Source: Candidatus Muproteobacteria bacterium RIFCSPHIGHO2_01_FULL_65_16
GTDB lineage: Bacteria; Pseudomonadota; Gammaproteobacteria; Acidiferrobacterales; Sulfurifustaceae
Assembly (NCBI GenBank): GCA_001785175.1
Contig: MFSY01000027.1
Location: 1,563-11,054, forward strand
Length of the DNA: 9,492 nt
Reading direction: 5' to 3'
Below, piece by piece: positions 1-6,401 of this stretch (positions are counted from its first letter, which is position 1; every line of letters starts with the position of its first letter). Both the position numbers and the translations under genes were made by a program. The notes below the pieces were generated by a model. It saw nothing but the letters and a program-made list of their open reading frames with translations, did not search any database and was not told the origin of the DNA.

Positions 1-598
1 GCTGCCCGCGGTTCCCGAGCCGCGGCTCGAGGCCGACGCGGCCAACGCCCGCGCCGCGCTCGCACGCCTGGGTCGCGGTCTTCCGCAAACGCCGGTGCTC
101 GGGCTCTGTCCCGGCGCCGAGTACGGCCCGGCCAAGCGCTGGCCGGTTGAATACTTCGCCGAGGTCGCCACGGCTAAGCTCGCCGCGGGCTGGGAGGTCT
201 GGCTTTTCGGCTCGGACAAGGACGCGCCGATCACCGCCGCGGTACAGTCGCGTGTCGGCGGAGGCTGTCTCGACCTGGCGGGGAAGACCACGCTCGCCGA
301 CGCCATTGATCTGCTGGCGTTGACCGCCGCCGTGGTCAGCAACGATTCCGGGCTCATGCACGTGGCGGCGGCGCTGGGGCGGCGGCTGGTCGCGCTCTAC
401 GGCTCGTCCGACCCGCGCCACACGCCGCCCATGGGCGGCGGGGCGGACGTTCTCTACCTCGGCCTGGAATGCAGCCCGTGTTTCAAGCGCGAGTGTCCGC
501 TTGGACACTTGCGGTGTCTGCGGGAGATCATGCCGCGAAGAGTGCTGGAGACACTCGCGGCGTTCAGTGGCAAGATACAAGATACAAGATACAAGTGA
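1..598 (+). CDS. waaF: LPS heptosyltransferase II (C-terminal part, 5' end outside window)
   Basis: Transfers the second L-glycero-D-manno-heptose from ADP-heptose to HepI of the LPS inner core, at the cytoplasmic face of the inner membrane (GT9 family). The frame is open from base 2 to the TGA at 596-598, about 198 residues, a little over half of the usual ~350. Seen here are the second Rossmann half with the nucleotide-sugar loop (LCPGAEYGPAKRWP, about 107-148), the GT9 motif SNDSGLMHVAAALG (about 338-379), and the cysteine-rich ECSPCFKRECP block (about 467-500) typical of WaaF. The GTG at 95 is internal to the conserved fold and is not a start. The final residues, KIQDTRYK, are encoded by the left arm of a heptamer repeat, so the natural C-terminus probably ended near 565 and was altered when the repeat arose. 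Family assignment is confident. Confidence 0.93.
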   Translation, partial: LPAVPEPRLEADAANARAALARLGRGLPQTPVLGLCPGAEYGPAKRWPVEYFAEVATAKLAAGWEVWLFGSDKDAPITAAVQSRVGGGCLDLAGKTTLADAIDLLALTAAVVSNDSGLMHVAAALGRRLVALYGSSDPRHTPPMGGGADVLYLGLECSPCFKRECPLGHLRCLREIMPRRVLETLAAFSGKIQDTRYK

Positions 599-656
599 GA
601 AAAACGCAAGGGGCAATTTCTTGTATCTTGCAACTTGTATCTTGTATCTTGTATCT
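571..656. repeat. Inverted pair of heptamer tandem repeats (long hairpin)
   Basis: The left arm at 571-595 is three CAAGATA units plus CAAG. The right arm at 620-656 is the same heptamer reverse-complemented (CTTGTAT), five units with the second one degenerate (CTTGCAA). Bases 574-595 and 634-655 are perfectly complementary over 22 bases around a 38-base loop that itself holds an extra CTTGTATCTTG copy, so pairing in several registers is possible. The left arm lies inside the end of waaF and the right arm ends 11 bases before the rfaQ-type ATG. There is no T-run after the stem, so it does not look like an intrinsic terminator. The AT-rich units contrast with the GC-rich genes around them. Confidence 0.93.
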
Positions 657-666
657 GCGCTGATTT

Positions 667-1737
667 ATGCTTAAAGACACCATAGATTTTTCCGCGATCC
701 GGCGCGCGCTGGTGATCAAGCTCCGTCACCACGGCGACGTGCTGCTCACCGCGCCGGTGTTCAGCGCGCTCAGGCAGCACGCGCCGCGGCTTGAGCTCGA
801 CGCGCTGATCTACCGCGATACCGAGGAGATGCTCAGCGGGCACCCCGCGATCTCCCGTATTTTCACCGTTGACCGCGCCGGGAAGAAGAACGGGGCGCCG
901 GCGCGGATCGCGGCCGAGTGGCGCCTGCTCAAAGAGCTGCGCGCGCGCAATTACGACCTGATCGTCCATCTCACCGAAAGCCCGCGCGGCGCGTGGCTCG
1001 CGCGCCTGCTCGGCGCGCGCTATGCGGTCGCGCGCGAATATCCCGGCAAGCGCGGGCGGTTGTGGCGCACGAGCTTCACCCATGTCTATCGCATCTCGGG
1101 AAAACCCCGGCATACGGTCGAGATCCATCTCGACGCCCTGCGCCGGCTGGGGTTGCAGCCGCAAGGCGAACGTCGCCTGACGCTTGTCCCGGGGGCGGAG
1201 TCCGAGGCCGCGATCGGGGAGCTGCTGCGGCGGCACGGCCTGGCGCCCAAATCCTACGTGCACCTGCATCCGACCTCGCGCTGGTTGTTCAAGTGCTGGG
1301 AGGTGGAAAAATACGCCGCCCTGATTGATGCGCTGCAGGACACCGGCGTGCGCGTGGTCGTCACCGCTTCGCCCGCCGAGCACGAACTGGAGTTTGTGCG
1401 GCGCGTTATGGCAAAAACCCGCAAGCCCGCTGTTGACCTGTCGGGGAAACTCAGTCTCAAGCAGCTCGCGGCCCTGACGGCGCAGGCCAAGTGCTTCGTC
1501 GGCGTGGACTCGGTGCCGATGCACATCGCCGCGGCCATGCAGACCCCGGTGGCGGCGCTGTTCGGTCCGAGCGGCGATCTCGAATGGGGCCCGTGGCAGG
1601 TCAAGGCGCGCGTGCTTACCACGAACCACTCCTGCCGCCCCTGCGGCATGGACGGCTGCGCCGGATCGAAGATCAGCGAATGCCTGACCACGATCACGGT
1701 GGAGGAAGTGCTGGGCGCAATAAAGGAATTATTGTGA
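667..1737 (+). CDS. rfaQ: LPS heptosyltransferase III family protein (GT9)
   Basis: Predicted to add a branch heptose (HepIII) from ADP-heptose onto HepII of the LPS inner core on the cytoplasmic side. The 356-residue protein has the two-Rossmann-domain GT9 layout and full family length. The N-terminal motif VIKLRHHGDVLL is characteristic of the RfaQ/WaaQ group; D24 matches the position of the catalytic aspartate of WaaC. The C-terminal donor-site motif GVDSVPMHIAAAM contains D281 and H286, followed by a cysteine-containing segment (HSCRPCGMDGC, about residues 319-329). ATG 667 is chosen because the conserved fold starts within 15 residues. No Shine-Dalgarno sequence precedes it: the upstream bases are the right arm of the heptamer repeat. 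The stop codon TGA (1735-1737) is the first three bases of the next repeat's left arm. HepIII specificity is inferred from family resemblance and from adjacency to waaF. Confidence 0.88.
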   Translation: MLKDTIDFSAIRRALVIKLRHHGDVLLTAPVFSALRQHAPRLELDALIYRDTEEMLSGHPAISRIFTVDRAGKKNGAPARIAAEWRLLKELRARNYDLIVHLTESPRGAWLARLLGARYAVAREYPGKRGRLWRTSFTHVYRISGKPRHTVEIHLDALRRLGLQPQGERRLTLVPGAESEAAIGELLRRHGLAPKSYVHLHPTSRWLFKCWEVEKYAALIDALQDTGVRVVVTASPAEHELEFVRRVMAKTRKPAVDLSGKLSLKQLAALTAQAKCFVGVDSVPMHIAAAMQTPVAALFGPSGDLEWGPWQVKARVLTTNHSCRPCGMDGCAGSKISECLTTITVEEVLGAIKELL

Positions 1738-1913
1738 ACCGCCAAGACGCCAAGACGCCAGATAAAAGGCTCTGGTGAATTTCAAATGGGTAACGCCGGC
1801 AGAGCGTACAGCTCGGTTTGCTCGTAAACTTCAATGTTCCTGTGTTGAGCCAGGGCATTCAACGAATTATTTGCTCTATATAAACTTGGCGCCCTTGGCG
1901 TCTTGGCGGTTCA
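1735..1913. repeat. Inverted octamer-repeat element between rfaQ and the double glycosyltransferase
   Basis: The left arm (1735-1760) is TGAAC followed by CGCCAAGA twice and CGCCA. The right arm (1885-1913) is its reverse complement with a two-base irregularity at 1892-1893. Bases 1735-1754 and 1894-1913 pair perfectly over 20 bases, and pairing resumes after a one-base bulge. The enclosed core (about 1761-1884) is visibly AT-richer than the genes on either side. The left arm supplies the stop codon of the upstream gene, and the right arm ends 7 bases before the next ATG. No clear target-site duplication is visible. The arrangement resembles a small non-autonomous repeat element, but that is inference. 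Confidence 0.9.
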
Positions 1914-1920
1914 AAATCAA
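1738..1920. other. Intergenic spacer, AT-richer core, no confident gene
   Basis: This 183-base gap is the longest non-coding stretch in the window and is almost wholly the octamer inverted repeat and its core. The core has an AT-rich patch at 1861-1884 (containing AATTAT and TATATAAA) that could supply a -10 box, but no convincing -35 element sits 16-18 bases upstream: the best candidate, TTGAGC at 1845-1850, is only 14 bases before AATTAT. A 50-codon frame (GTG 1775 to TAA 1927) is open across the core, preceded by AAAGG, and overlaps the next ATG by 7 bases. Its last third is encoded by the repeat arm and I recognise no family, so I do not call it as a gene. Confidence 0.6.
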
Positions 1921-4167
1921 ATGTTAAAAGTTGCACTCATTCGCCAACGCTACGCCCAGGACGGCGGTGCCGAGCGGTTCGTGGCGCGCGCCATGGAGGC
2001 GCTTAAGTCACACGATATTAAGTTGACGCTGATTACCCGCGAATGGACCAGAGGCAAGGATTTCGACGTTCTCGCCTGCAATCCTTTTCACATCGGTCGT
2101 GTCTGGCGTGACTGGTCTTTCGCCCGCTGCGTCTGCCGCACCGTGAACGAGCGACAATTCGATCTCGTGCAATCGCACGAACGCATCGCCTGCTGCGACA
2201 TCTACCGCGCCGGCGACGGCGTGCACCGCGAATGGCTGGCGCGCCGCGCGCGCGTGCTCGGCTGGCCGGGGCGCCTGGCCATGGCGCTCAATCCATACCA
2301 TTACTATGTGAAGCGGGCGGAAAAGAACTTGTTCACGAGCCCGCGGCTCAAGGCCGTCATCTGCAACTCGAAGATGGTGCAGGAGGAGATCCGGCGCCAC
2401 TTCGGGGTGCCGGAGGAGAAGCTGCGTGTCATCTATAGCGGCGTGGCCGGCGATGAATACCACCCGCGGCTCAAACTCCACCGCGCCGCGGTCCGGGCGC
2501 AATACGGGATTCCGGAGGACGCCACGTTGTTTCTTTTCGTGGGCTCCGGTTTCGAGCGCAAGGGCGTGCCGGCTCTGCTCGCGGCGATGGCGCAACTGCC
2601 CGGGGACACCTTCCTGCTCGTCGTCGGGCGGGACCGCAAGACGGGACGTTACCAGCAGCGCGCGCGCCGCCTGGGCCTGGCCGAGCGCGTGCTTTTCCTC
2701 GGCCGCCAGCCGGACGTGAAGCCTTATTATGGAGCCGCCGACGCGCTCGTGTTGCCCACGCTTTACGACCCGTTTCCGAATGTCATCCTCGAGGCCATGG
2801 CGAGCGGGTTGCCGGTCGTCACCAGCCGCAAAAGCGGGGCCGCGGAGTTGATCGAGGACGGGGTCAACGGTTATGTGTGCGACGCCGTGGACGAGGCGGC
2901 GTTGGCGGAGCGGATGCGGCGGCTGACTGTGCCCGGCGCGCGCGCGGTTCTGGGCGCGGCCGCGCGGCGCGCGATCGTGCCGCTGACGCTCAAACGGATG
3001 GGGGATCAATTGCTGGATTGTTATCGCTCGCTGGCGCGCCCGGGCGCCGGCGCGAGCGGCCCGACGCACCTTAATATTGTTCACACCGAGGCCTCGCTCG
3101 GCTGGGGTGGGCAGGAGATCCGTATCCTCACCGAGGCCGAGGGCATGCTGCGGCGCGGCCACCGCGTGACCCTGCTTTGTCCCCCGGAGGCGCGTATCCA
3201 CGCGGAGGCGCGGGCGCGCGGCGTGCCGGTGACCACGCTCCCGATCGGCCGCAAAAACCTGCGCGGGCTGCGCGCCCTCTATCGCTGGCTCAAGGCGCAT
3301 CCCGTGGATGTAATCAACACGCACAGCTCGACCGACACCTGGCTGGCGGCGCTCGGCTGTGCGCTGCTCAAAAATCCGCCGCCGCTGGTGCGCACGCGCC
3401 ACATCTCATCGCCGATCCCGGACAACGCGCCGACCCGCTGGCTCTATCGGCGCGCCACGCGTCACATTATCACCACCGGCGAGGCGCTGCGGCGTCAGCT
3501 GATCGAGCAGAACGGTTATCCCGCGGGACACATCAGTTCCATACCCACCGGCATTGATACCGCCCGCTTCGCGCCCGGCGACCGCCTGGCGGCGCGCGCG
3601 CGGCTGGGGCTGCCGCCGGATGCGGCCGTCGTCGGCATCGTCGCCACCCTGCGCAGCTGGAAGGGGCACAGCTATCTGCTGGACGCGTTCGCGCGGCTGG
3701 ACCGGGACGACGTCAGGCTTCTGATCGTCGGCGACGGCCCCGGCCGCCCGTACATCGAGCGGCAGGCGCGGGAGCTGAACATCCACGACCGCGTCGTCAT
3801 GCCCGGCAACCAGGGCGACGTGCTGCCGTGGTTGCAGAGCATGGACATCTTCGTCCTGCCGTCCTACGCCAACGAGGGCGTGCCGCAGGCCGTCATGCAG
3901 GCCATGGCCTGCGGCCTGCCGGTGATCAGCACCAACATCGGCGGCATACCGGAGGCGGTGCAGCACGAGGTCACGGGGATAATGGTCGAGCCGAAAAACA
4001 TTGGCGCCTTGACCGCGGCCATGCGGCGCCTGCTCGGGGACAGCGGGCTGCGCGCGCGCCTCGGTGCGGCGGCGCGCGTGGTGGCCGAGAGCCGTTTCGG
4101 GCTCGGGCCCATGCTCGAGCGCATGGAAGTACTCTTCGCCGGTGTTCATTCGACTCAGCGTCCTTAA
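1921..4167 (+). CDS. Tandem double-domain GT4 glycosyltransferase (WaaG-like domain fused to a second GT4)
   Basis: The 748-residue protein holds two complete GT-B glycosyltransferases where one (~370 residues) is usual. Domain 1 (residues 1-370) resembles the LPS core glucosyltransferase WaaG: N-terminal GGAERF loop, DIYRAGDGVHREWL segment, VGSGFERKGV with R213/K214 for donor phosphates, and a DX7E variant of the EX7E motif (D283, E291). A short Gly/Ala/Pro linker (about 371-382) follows. Domain 2 (383-748) has the glycine-rich GWGGQE loop, TLRSWKGH (R578, K581), and an EX7Q variant (E652, Q660). The likely role is adding two successive sugars to the LPS core at the cytoplasmic membrane face; the sugars cannot be read from sequence. 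ATG 1921 is preferred over the in-frame TTG 1903, which lies inside the repeat arm. No clear Shine-Dalgarno is present. No stop codon or in-frame start separates the domains. Confidence 0.9.
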   Translation: MLKVALIRQRYAQDGGAERFVARAMEALKSHDIKLTLITREWTRGKDFDVLACNPFHIGRVWRDWSFARCVCRTVNERQFDLVQSHERIACCDIYRAGDGVHREWLARRARVLGWPGRLAMALNPYHYYVKRAEKNLFTSPRLKAVICNSKMVQEEIRRHFGVPEEKLRVIYSGVAGDEYHPRLKLHRAAVRAQYGIPEDATLFLFVGSGFERKGVPALLAAMAQLPGDTFLLVVGRDRKTGRYQQRARRLGLAERVLFLGRQPDVKPYYGAADALVLPTLYDPFPNVILEAMASGLPVVTSRKSGAAELIEDGVNGYVCDAVDEAALAERMRRLTVPGARAVLGAAARRAIVPLTLKRMGDQLLDCYRSLARPGAGASGPTHLNIVHTEASLGWGGQEIRILTEAEGMLRRGHRVTLLCPPEARIHAEARARGVPVTTLPIGRKNLRGLRALYRWLKAHPVDVINTHSSTDTWLAALGCALLKNPPPLVRTRHISSPIPDNAPTRWLYRRATRHIITTGEALRRQLIEQNGYPAGHISSIPTGIDTARFAPGDRLAARARLGLPPDAAVVGIVATLRSWKGHSYLLDAFARLDRDDVRLLIVGDGPGRPYIERQARELNIHDRVVMPGNQGDVLPWLQSMDIFVLPSYANEGVPQAVMQAMACGLPVISTNIGGIPEAVQHEVTGIMVEPKNIGALTAAMRRLLGDSGLRARLGAAARVVAESRFGLGPMLERMEVLFAGVHSTQRP

Positions 4168-4209
4168 GCAGGGCGGGTATTTCACGACGACACGAGATAG
4201 ACGCGCGCC

Positions 4210-5238
4210 ATGTCCGAAATACGATCCGCAGCCGGCCGCGTACTGGTGATCGTCGTCGCACGCATCGGGGACACGTTGCTCGTGACCCCGGCCCTGCGGG
4301 CCATCGGACAGGCCTTCCCGGGGGGGCGGCTGGTGGTGATGGCGCATCCGAAGCGCAAGGCCGTACTCGAGCACCTGCCCTTCGTCGGCGAGGTGAAATC
4401 CATCACGAAACACTCCGCCCGGCTCAAGGGCTGGCTTGGCCGCAGCCGCTTCGATATCGCCTTCGTCTACGGCGCCGACGCGAGCCTCGTGGCCTACGCG
4501 CTGCGCGTGGCGCGGCGGGTCTACGCCTTCGACCGGCTGGGTGACGCGATCATCTCGCCGCGTCTGACGAGCGTCGCCCCACCGGGCGCTTTGCTCCATG
4601 CCGTGGAGGAGCGCTTGCTGTTGCCGCGCGCGGCGGGCATCGAAGCGAGCGACATGCGGCTGGCCTATCGAGTGACGCCGGCGGAGCAGGCGCGGGCGCG
4701 GGATTGGATCGCGCGGCATATCGGGCCAGAGGCGCATCCGCTTATCGGCATACAGATGTTCAGCTTCCCGACCAAGTCACACCGTGACTGGCCGGTCGGC
4801 CATTTCATCGAACTGATGCAGAGAACGATCGCGCGGTACAACAATTCTCGGTTCGTGATTCTCGGCGACAAGTCCGCCCGCGCGCGCTGTGCCGAGGTGC
4901 TGCGAGCCCTCCCGCGGCACGTCGTCATCGCGGCCGGCCGCTTCAGCCTGCGTGAAAACGCCGCCGTCATCCAGCAACTGGACCTCTATGTCGGCGTGGA
5001 CACGGGCCCGACCCACATCGCCGGGGCGCTCGGCGTCAACATGGTCGCGCTCTACCACTATAGTTACCCGGGTCGTAACCTTGCGCCCCTGGCCCATCCC
5101 GGTTGCCGTATCGTCGAGCATCCGCTGACCCTGGTACCCGGCCGACACGAGGCCGGCATGGAGCAGATCAGCGTTGATCGGGTCTGGGAAGAAGCGCGGG
5201 CCCTGCTTGAGGCGCGCACGCAGGCGTCATCGCCATGA
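4210..5238 (+). CDS. GT9 glycosyltransferase, heptosyltransferase family
   Basis: A 342-residue protein of the ADP-heptose:LPS heptosyltransferase family, expected to act on a lipid-linked or LPS-core acceptor in the cytoplasm. The N-terminal motif VVARIGDTLLVTPAL carries D21 at the catalytic aspartate position of WaaC. The C-terminal motif GVDTGPTHIAGALG (D264, H269) is the GT9 nucleotide-sugar site, followed by an ALYHYSYPGRNL loop in place of the more usual ALFGPSDP-type sequence. It lacks the cysteine cluster seen in the WaaF and RfaQ-type proteins of this window, so it is a distinct subgroup. ATG 4210 gives the conserved strand within about 10 residues; a weak GAGATAG lies at 4193-4199. 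The 3' end overlaps the next gene by ATGA, suggesting translational coupling. The donor sugar (heptose or another) is uncertain. Confidence 0.85.
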   Translation: MSEIRSAAGRVLVIVVARIGDTLLVTPALRAIGQAFPGGRLVVMAHPKRKAVLEHLPFVGEVKSITKHSARLKGWLGRSRFDIAFVYGADASLVAYALRVARRVYAFDRLGDAIISPRLTSVAPPGALLHAVEERLLLPRAAGIEASDMRLAYRVTPAEQARARDWIARHIGPEAHPLIGIQMFSFPTKSHRDWPVGHFIELMQRTIARYNNSRFVILGDKSARARCAEVLRALPRHVVIAAGRFSLRENAAVIQQLDLYVGVDTGPTHIAGALGVNMVALYHYSYPGRNLAPLAHPGCRIVEHPLTLVPGRHEAGMEQISVDRVWEEARALLEARTQASSP

Positions 5239-6401
5239 GGCCGCGGGTGTTATTGCTGTCACAGGAGGTTCATCCCATCCCCCCGCGCAAGGGGGCGGCG
5301 GTGGAACAGTGGATAGACGCAGTCGCGCATCGCCTCGATGCCTTCGAGCCCCATATCGTCAGCGTGCCGCACCCGGAGCTTCCCGACGACCAGCGCGTCG
5401 GATCGGTGCGATACCACCGCATCCATATCGGCCGGGTCTATAATCGCCTGTTTCGGAAGATCACGCGCCTGGACCCGTACTCCTATCTCGACCGCGTCGT
5501 GCGCTACGCCCGTGGCGTTGCTCCCGCGATCGTGCACCTGCACAATGCCCCGCAGTTCGTGCGCGGGATCGCCCGCGGCCTGCCGGCCGCCCGGCTCATC
5601 CTGCACATGCACAACGAGAAGGAGCCGCGTTTTGACGCGGCGCTCGACTGTCTGGCCGGCTGCTCGCGCTACATCGTCGAGTGGTATCGGCGGAAGGGCG
5701 TACGCGCGCGCCGCTTTATCGTATTGCCAAACGGCGTTGACGTGAACGTCTTCCGCCCGAGGTGGGAGCAGGTACCGGTCGGCGCCGCGCTGAAGGCCCG
5801 TTTTGCGATTCCGGAACATCGGTTCGTCGTGTTGTATGTCGGGCGCATCTCGCCGGAGAAGGGCGTGGATCTGCTGGTCGAGGCGTTCCGCCATCTCGAT
5901 CAGGCCCGCTTTCATCTCGTGCTCGTGGGTGAGTGGCCCAAGGGCAGCGCGAGCACGAGCGAGCGCGTGGCCTATGCGGAACGGCTGCAACGTGAGCTCG
6001 TGGGCCTGAACACGACCGTGATAGATACCCTGGCGCCGGATCGGGTGCACGAGGCGTATCAGCTGGGCGACGTCGTGGTCGTGCCATCGCGCTTCGAGGA
6101 GCCGTTCTCCATGACCGCCATCGAAGCGATGGCCTCGGGGGTGCCGGTGTTGGCGCTGCGCAAGGGCGGCATGGCGGAGTACATGGTGGATCGGGAAAAC
6201 GCCGTGGTGCTGCCGCCCGCGACGCCGGCTACGGAACTGGCGGCGCGCCTGCGCGAGCTTGCCGCATCGAAGGAGTTGCTCGACGGGGTCGCGCGCCGCG
6301 CCCGTGCATTCGTGGTGGGCCGCTTTACCTGGGAGCAGGTCGTCAAGGAGACGCAAGCGTTGTATACCGCCGTGCTCGACTCTGAGCCGGGGTTTCCATG
6401 A
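5235..6401 (+). CDS. GT4 family glycosyltransferase
   Basis: A 388-residue retaining GT-B glycosyltransferase, probably adding one sugar to the core or a surface glycan. The N-terminal Rossmann half includes a proline-rich HPIPPRKGAAVEQW loop near residues 13-26. The C-terminal half has YVGRISPEKGVDLL (R204, K209, donor phosphate contacts) and a complete EX7E motif EPFSMTAIE (E289, E297), followed by AMASGVPV and a KGGMAEYM loop. The closing motif GRFTWEQVV is typical of GT4 C-terminal helices. It starts at the ATG that overlaps the preceding TGA (ATGA, 5235-5238) and ends in a second ATGA overlap with the next gene, so it is expected to be co-translated with both. The architecture resembles GT4 proteins annotated CotSA-like, but donor and acceptor cannot be assigned. 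There are no membrane segments. Confidence 0.88.
   Translation: MRPRVLLLSQEVHPIPPRKGAAVEQWIDAVAHRLDAFEPHIVSVPHPELPDDQRVGSVRYHRIHIGRVYNRLFRKITRLDPYSYLDRVVRYARGVAPAIVHLHNAPQFVRGIARGLPAARLILHMHNEKEPRFDAALDCLAGCSRYIVEWYRRKGVRARRFIVLPNGVDVNVFRPRWEQVPVGAALKARFAIPEHRFVVLYVGRISPEKGVDLLVEAFRHLDQARFHLVLVGEWPKGSASTSERVAYAERLQRELVGLNTTVIDTLAPDRVHEAYQLGDVVVVPSRFEEPFSMTAIEAMASGVPVLALRKGGMAEYMVDRENAVVLPPATPATELAARLRELAASKELLDGVARRARAFVVGRFTWEQVVKETQALYTAVLDSEPGFP

Noticed and set aside
95..97. GTG 95 as start of the first gene
   Set aside because: The frame is open upstream to the window edge and the conserved WaaF region extends across this point, so the gene starts outside the window.
574..655. Intrinsic terminator after waaF
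   Set aside because: The stem is AT-rich, the loop is 38 bases, no T-run follows, and the arm runs to the next gene in the same direction.
571..656. CRISPR-like array
   Set aside because: Units are 7 bases, directly abutting without spacers, and occur in inverted orientation. No cas genes are present.
454..1629. Long open frame on the - strand opposite waaF and rfaQ
   Set aside because: It is a GC-rich shadow of two clear + strand genes. Its sequence is Arg/His/Ala-rich low-complexity with no family motifs, and part of it is encoded by the heptamer repeat.
1903..1920. TTG at 1903 as start of the double glycosyltransferase
   Set aside because: The six extra codons lie in the right arm of the octamer repeat, and the conserved fold begins right after ATG 1921.
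4168..4209. Promoter or terminator in the 42-base gap before the GT9 gene
   Set aside because: No hairpin with a T-run and no recognisable -35/-10 pair is visible; the gap looks like an ordinary intra-operon spacer.
4320..4326. Run of seven G in the 5' part of the GT9 gene as a phase-variation tract
   Set aside because: Seven is short for a contingency tract, it encodes a normal Pro-Gly-Gly stretch in a GC-rich gene, and the frame is intact.
3406..4737. Long open frame on the - strand opposite the double glycosyltransferase and the GT9 gene
   Set aside because: It spans the boundary of two well-supported + strand genes, is Arg/Gly/His-rich and shows no recognisable domain. The same holds for the other long antisense frames (2008-3402, 5259-6479, 7057-8493).
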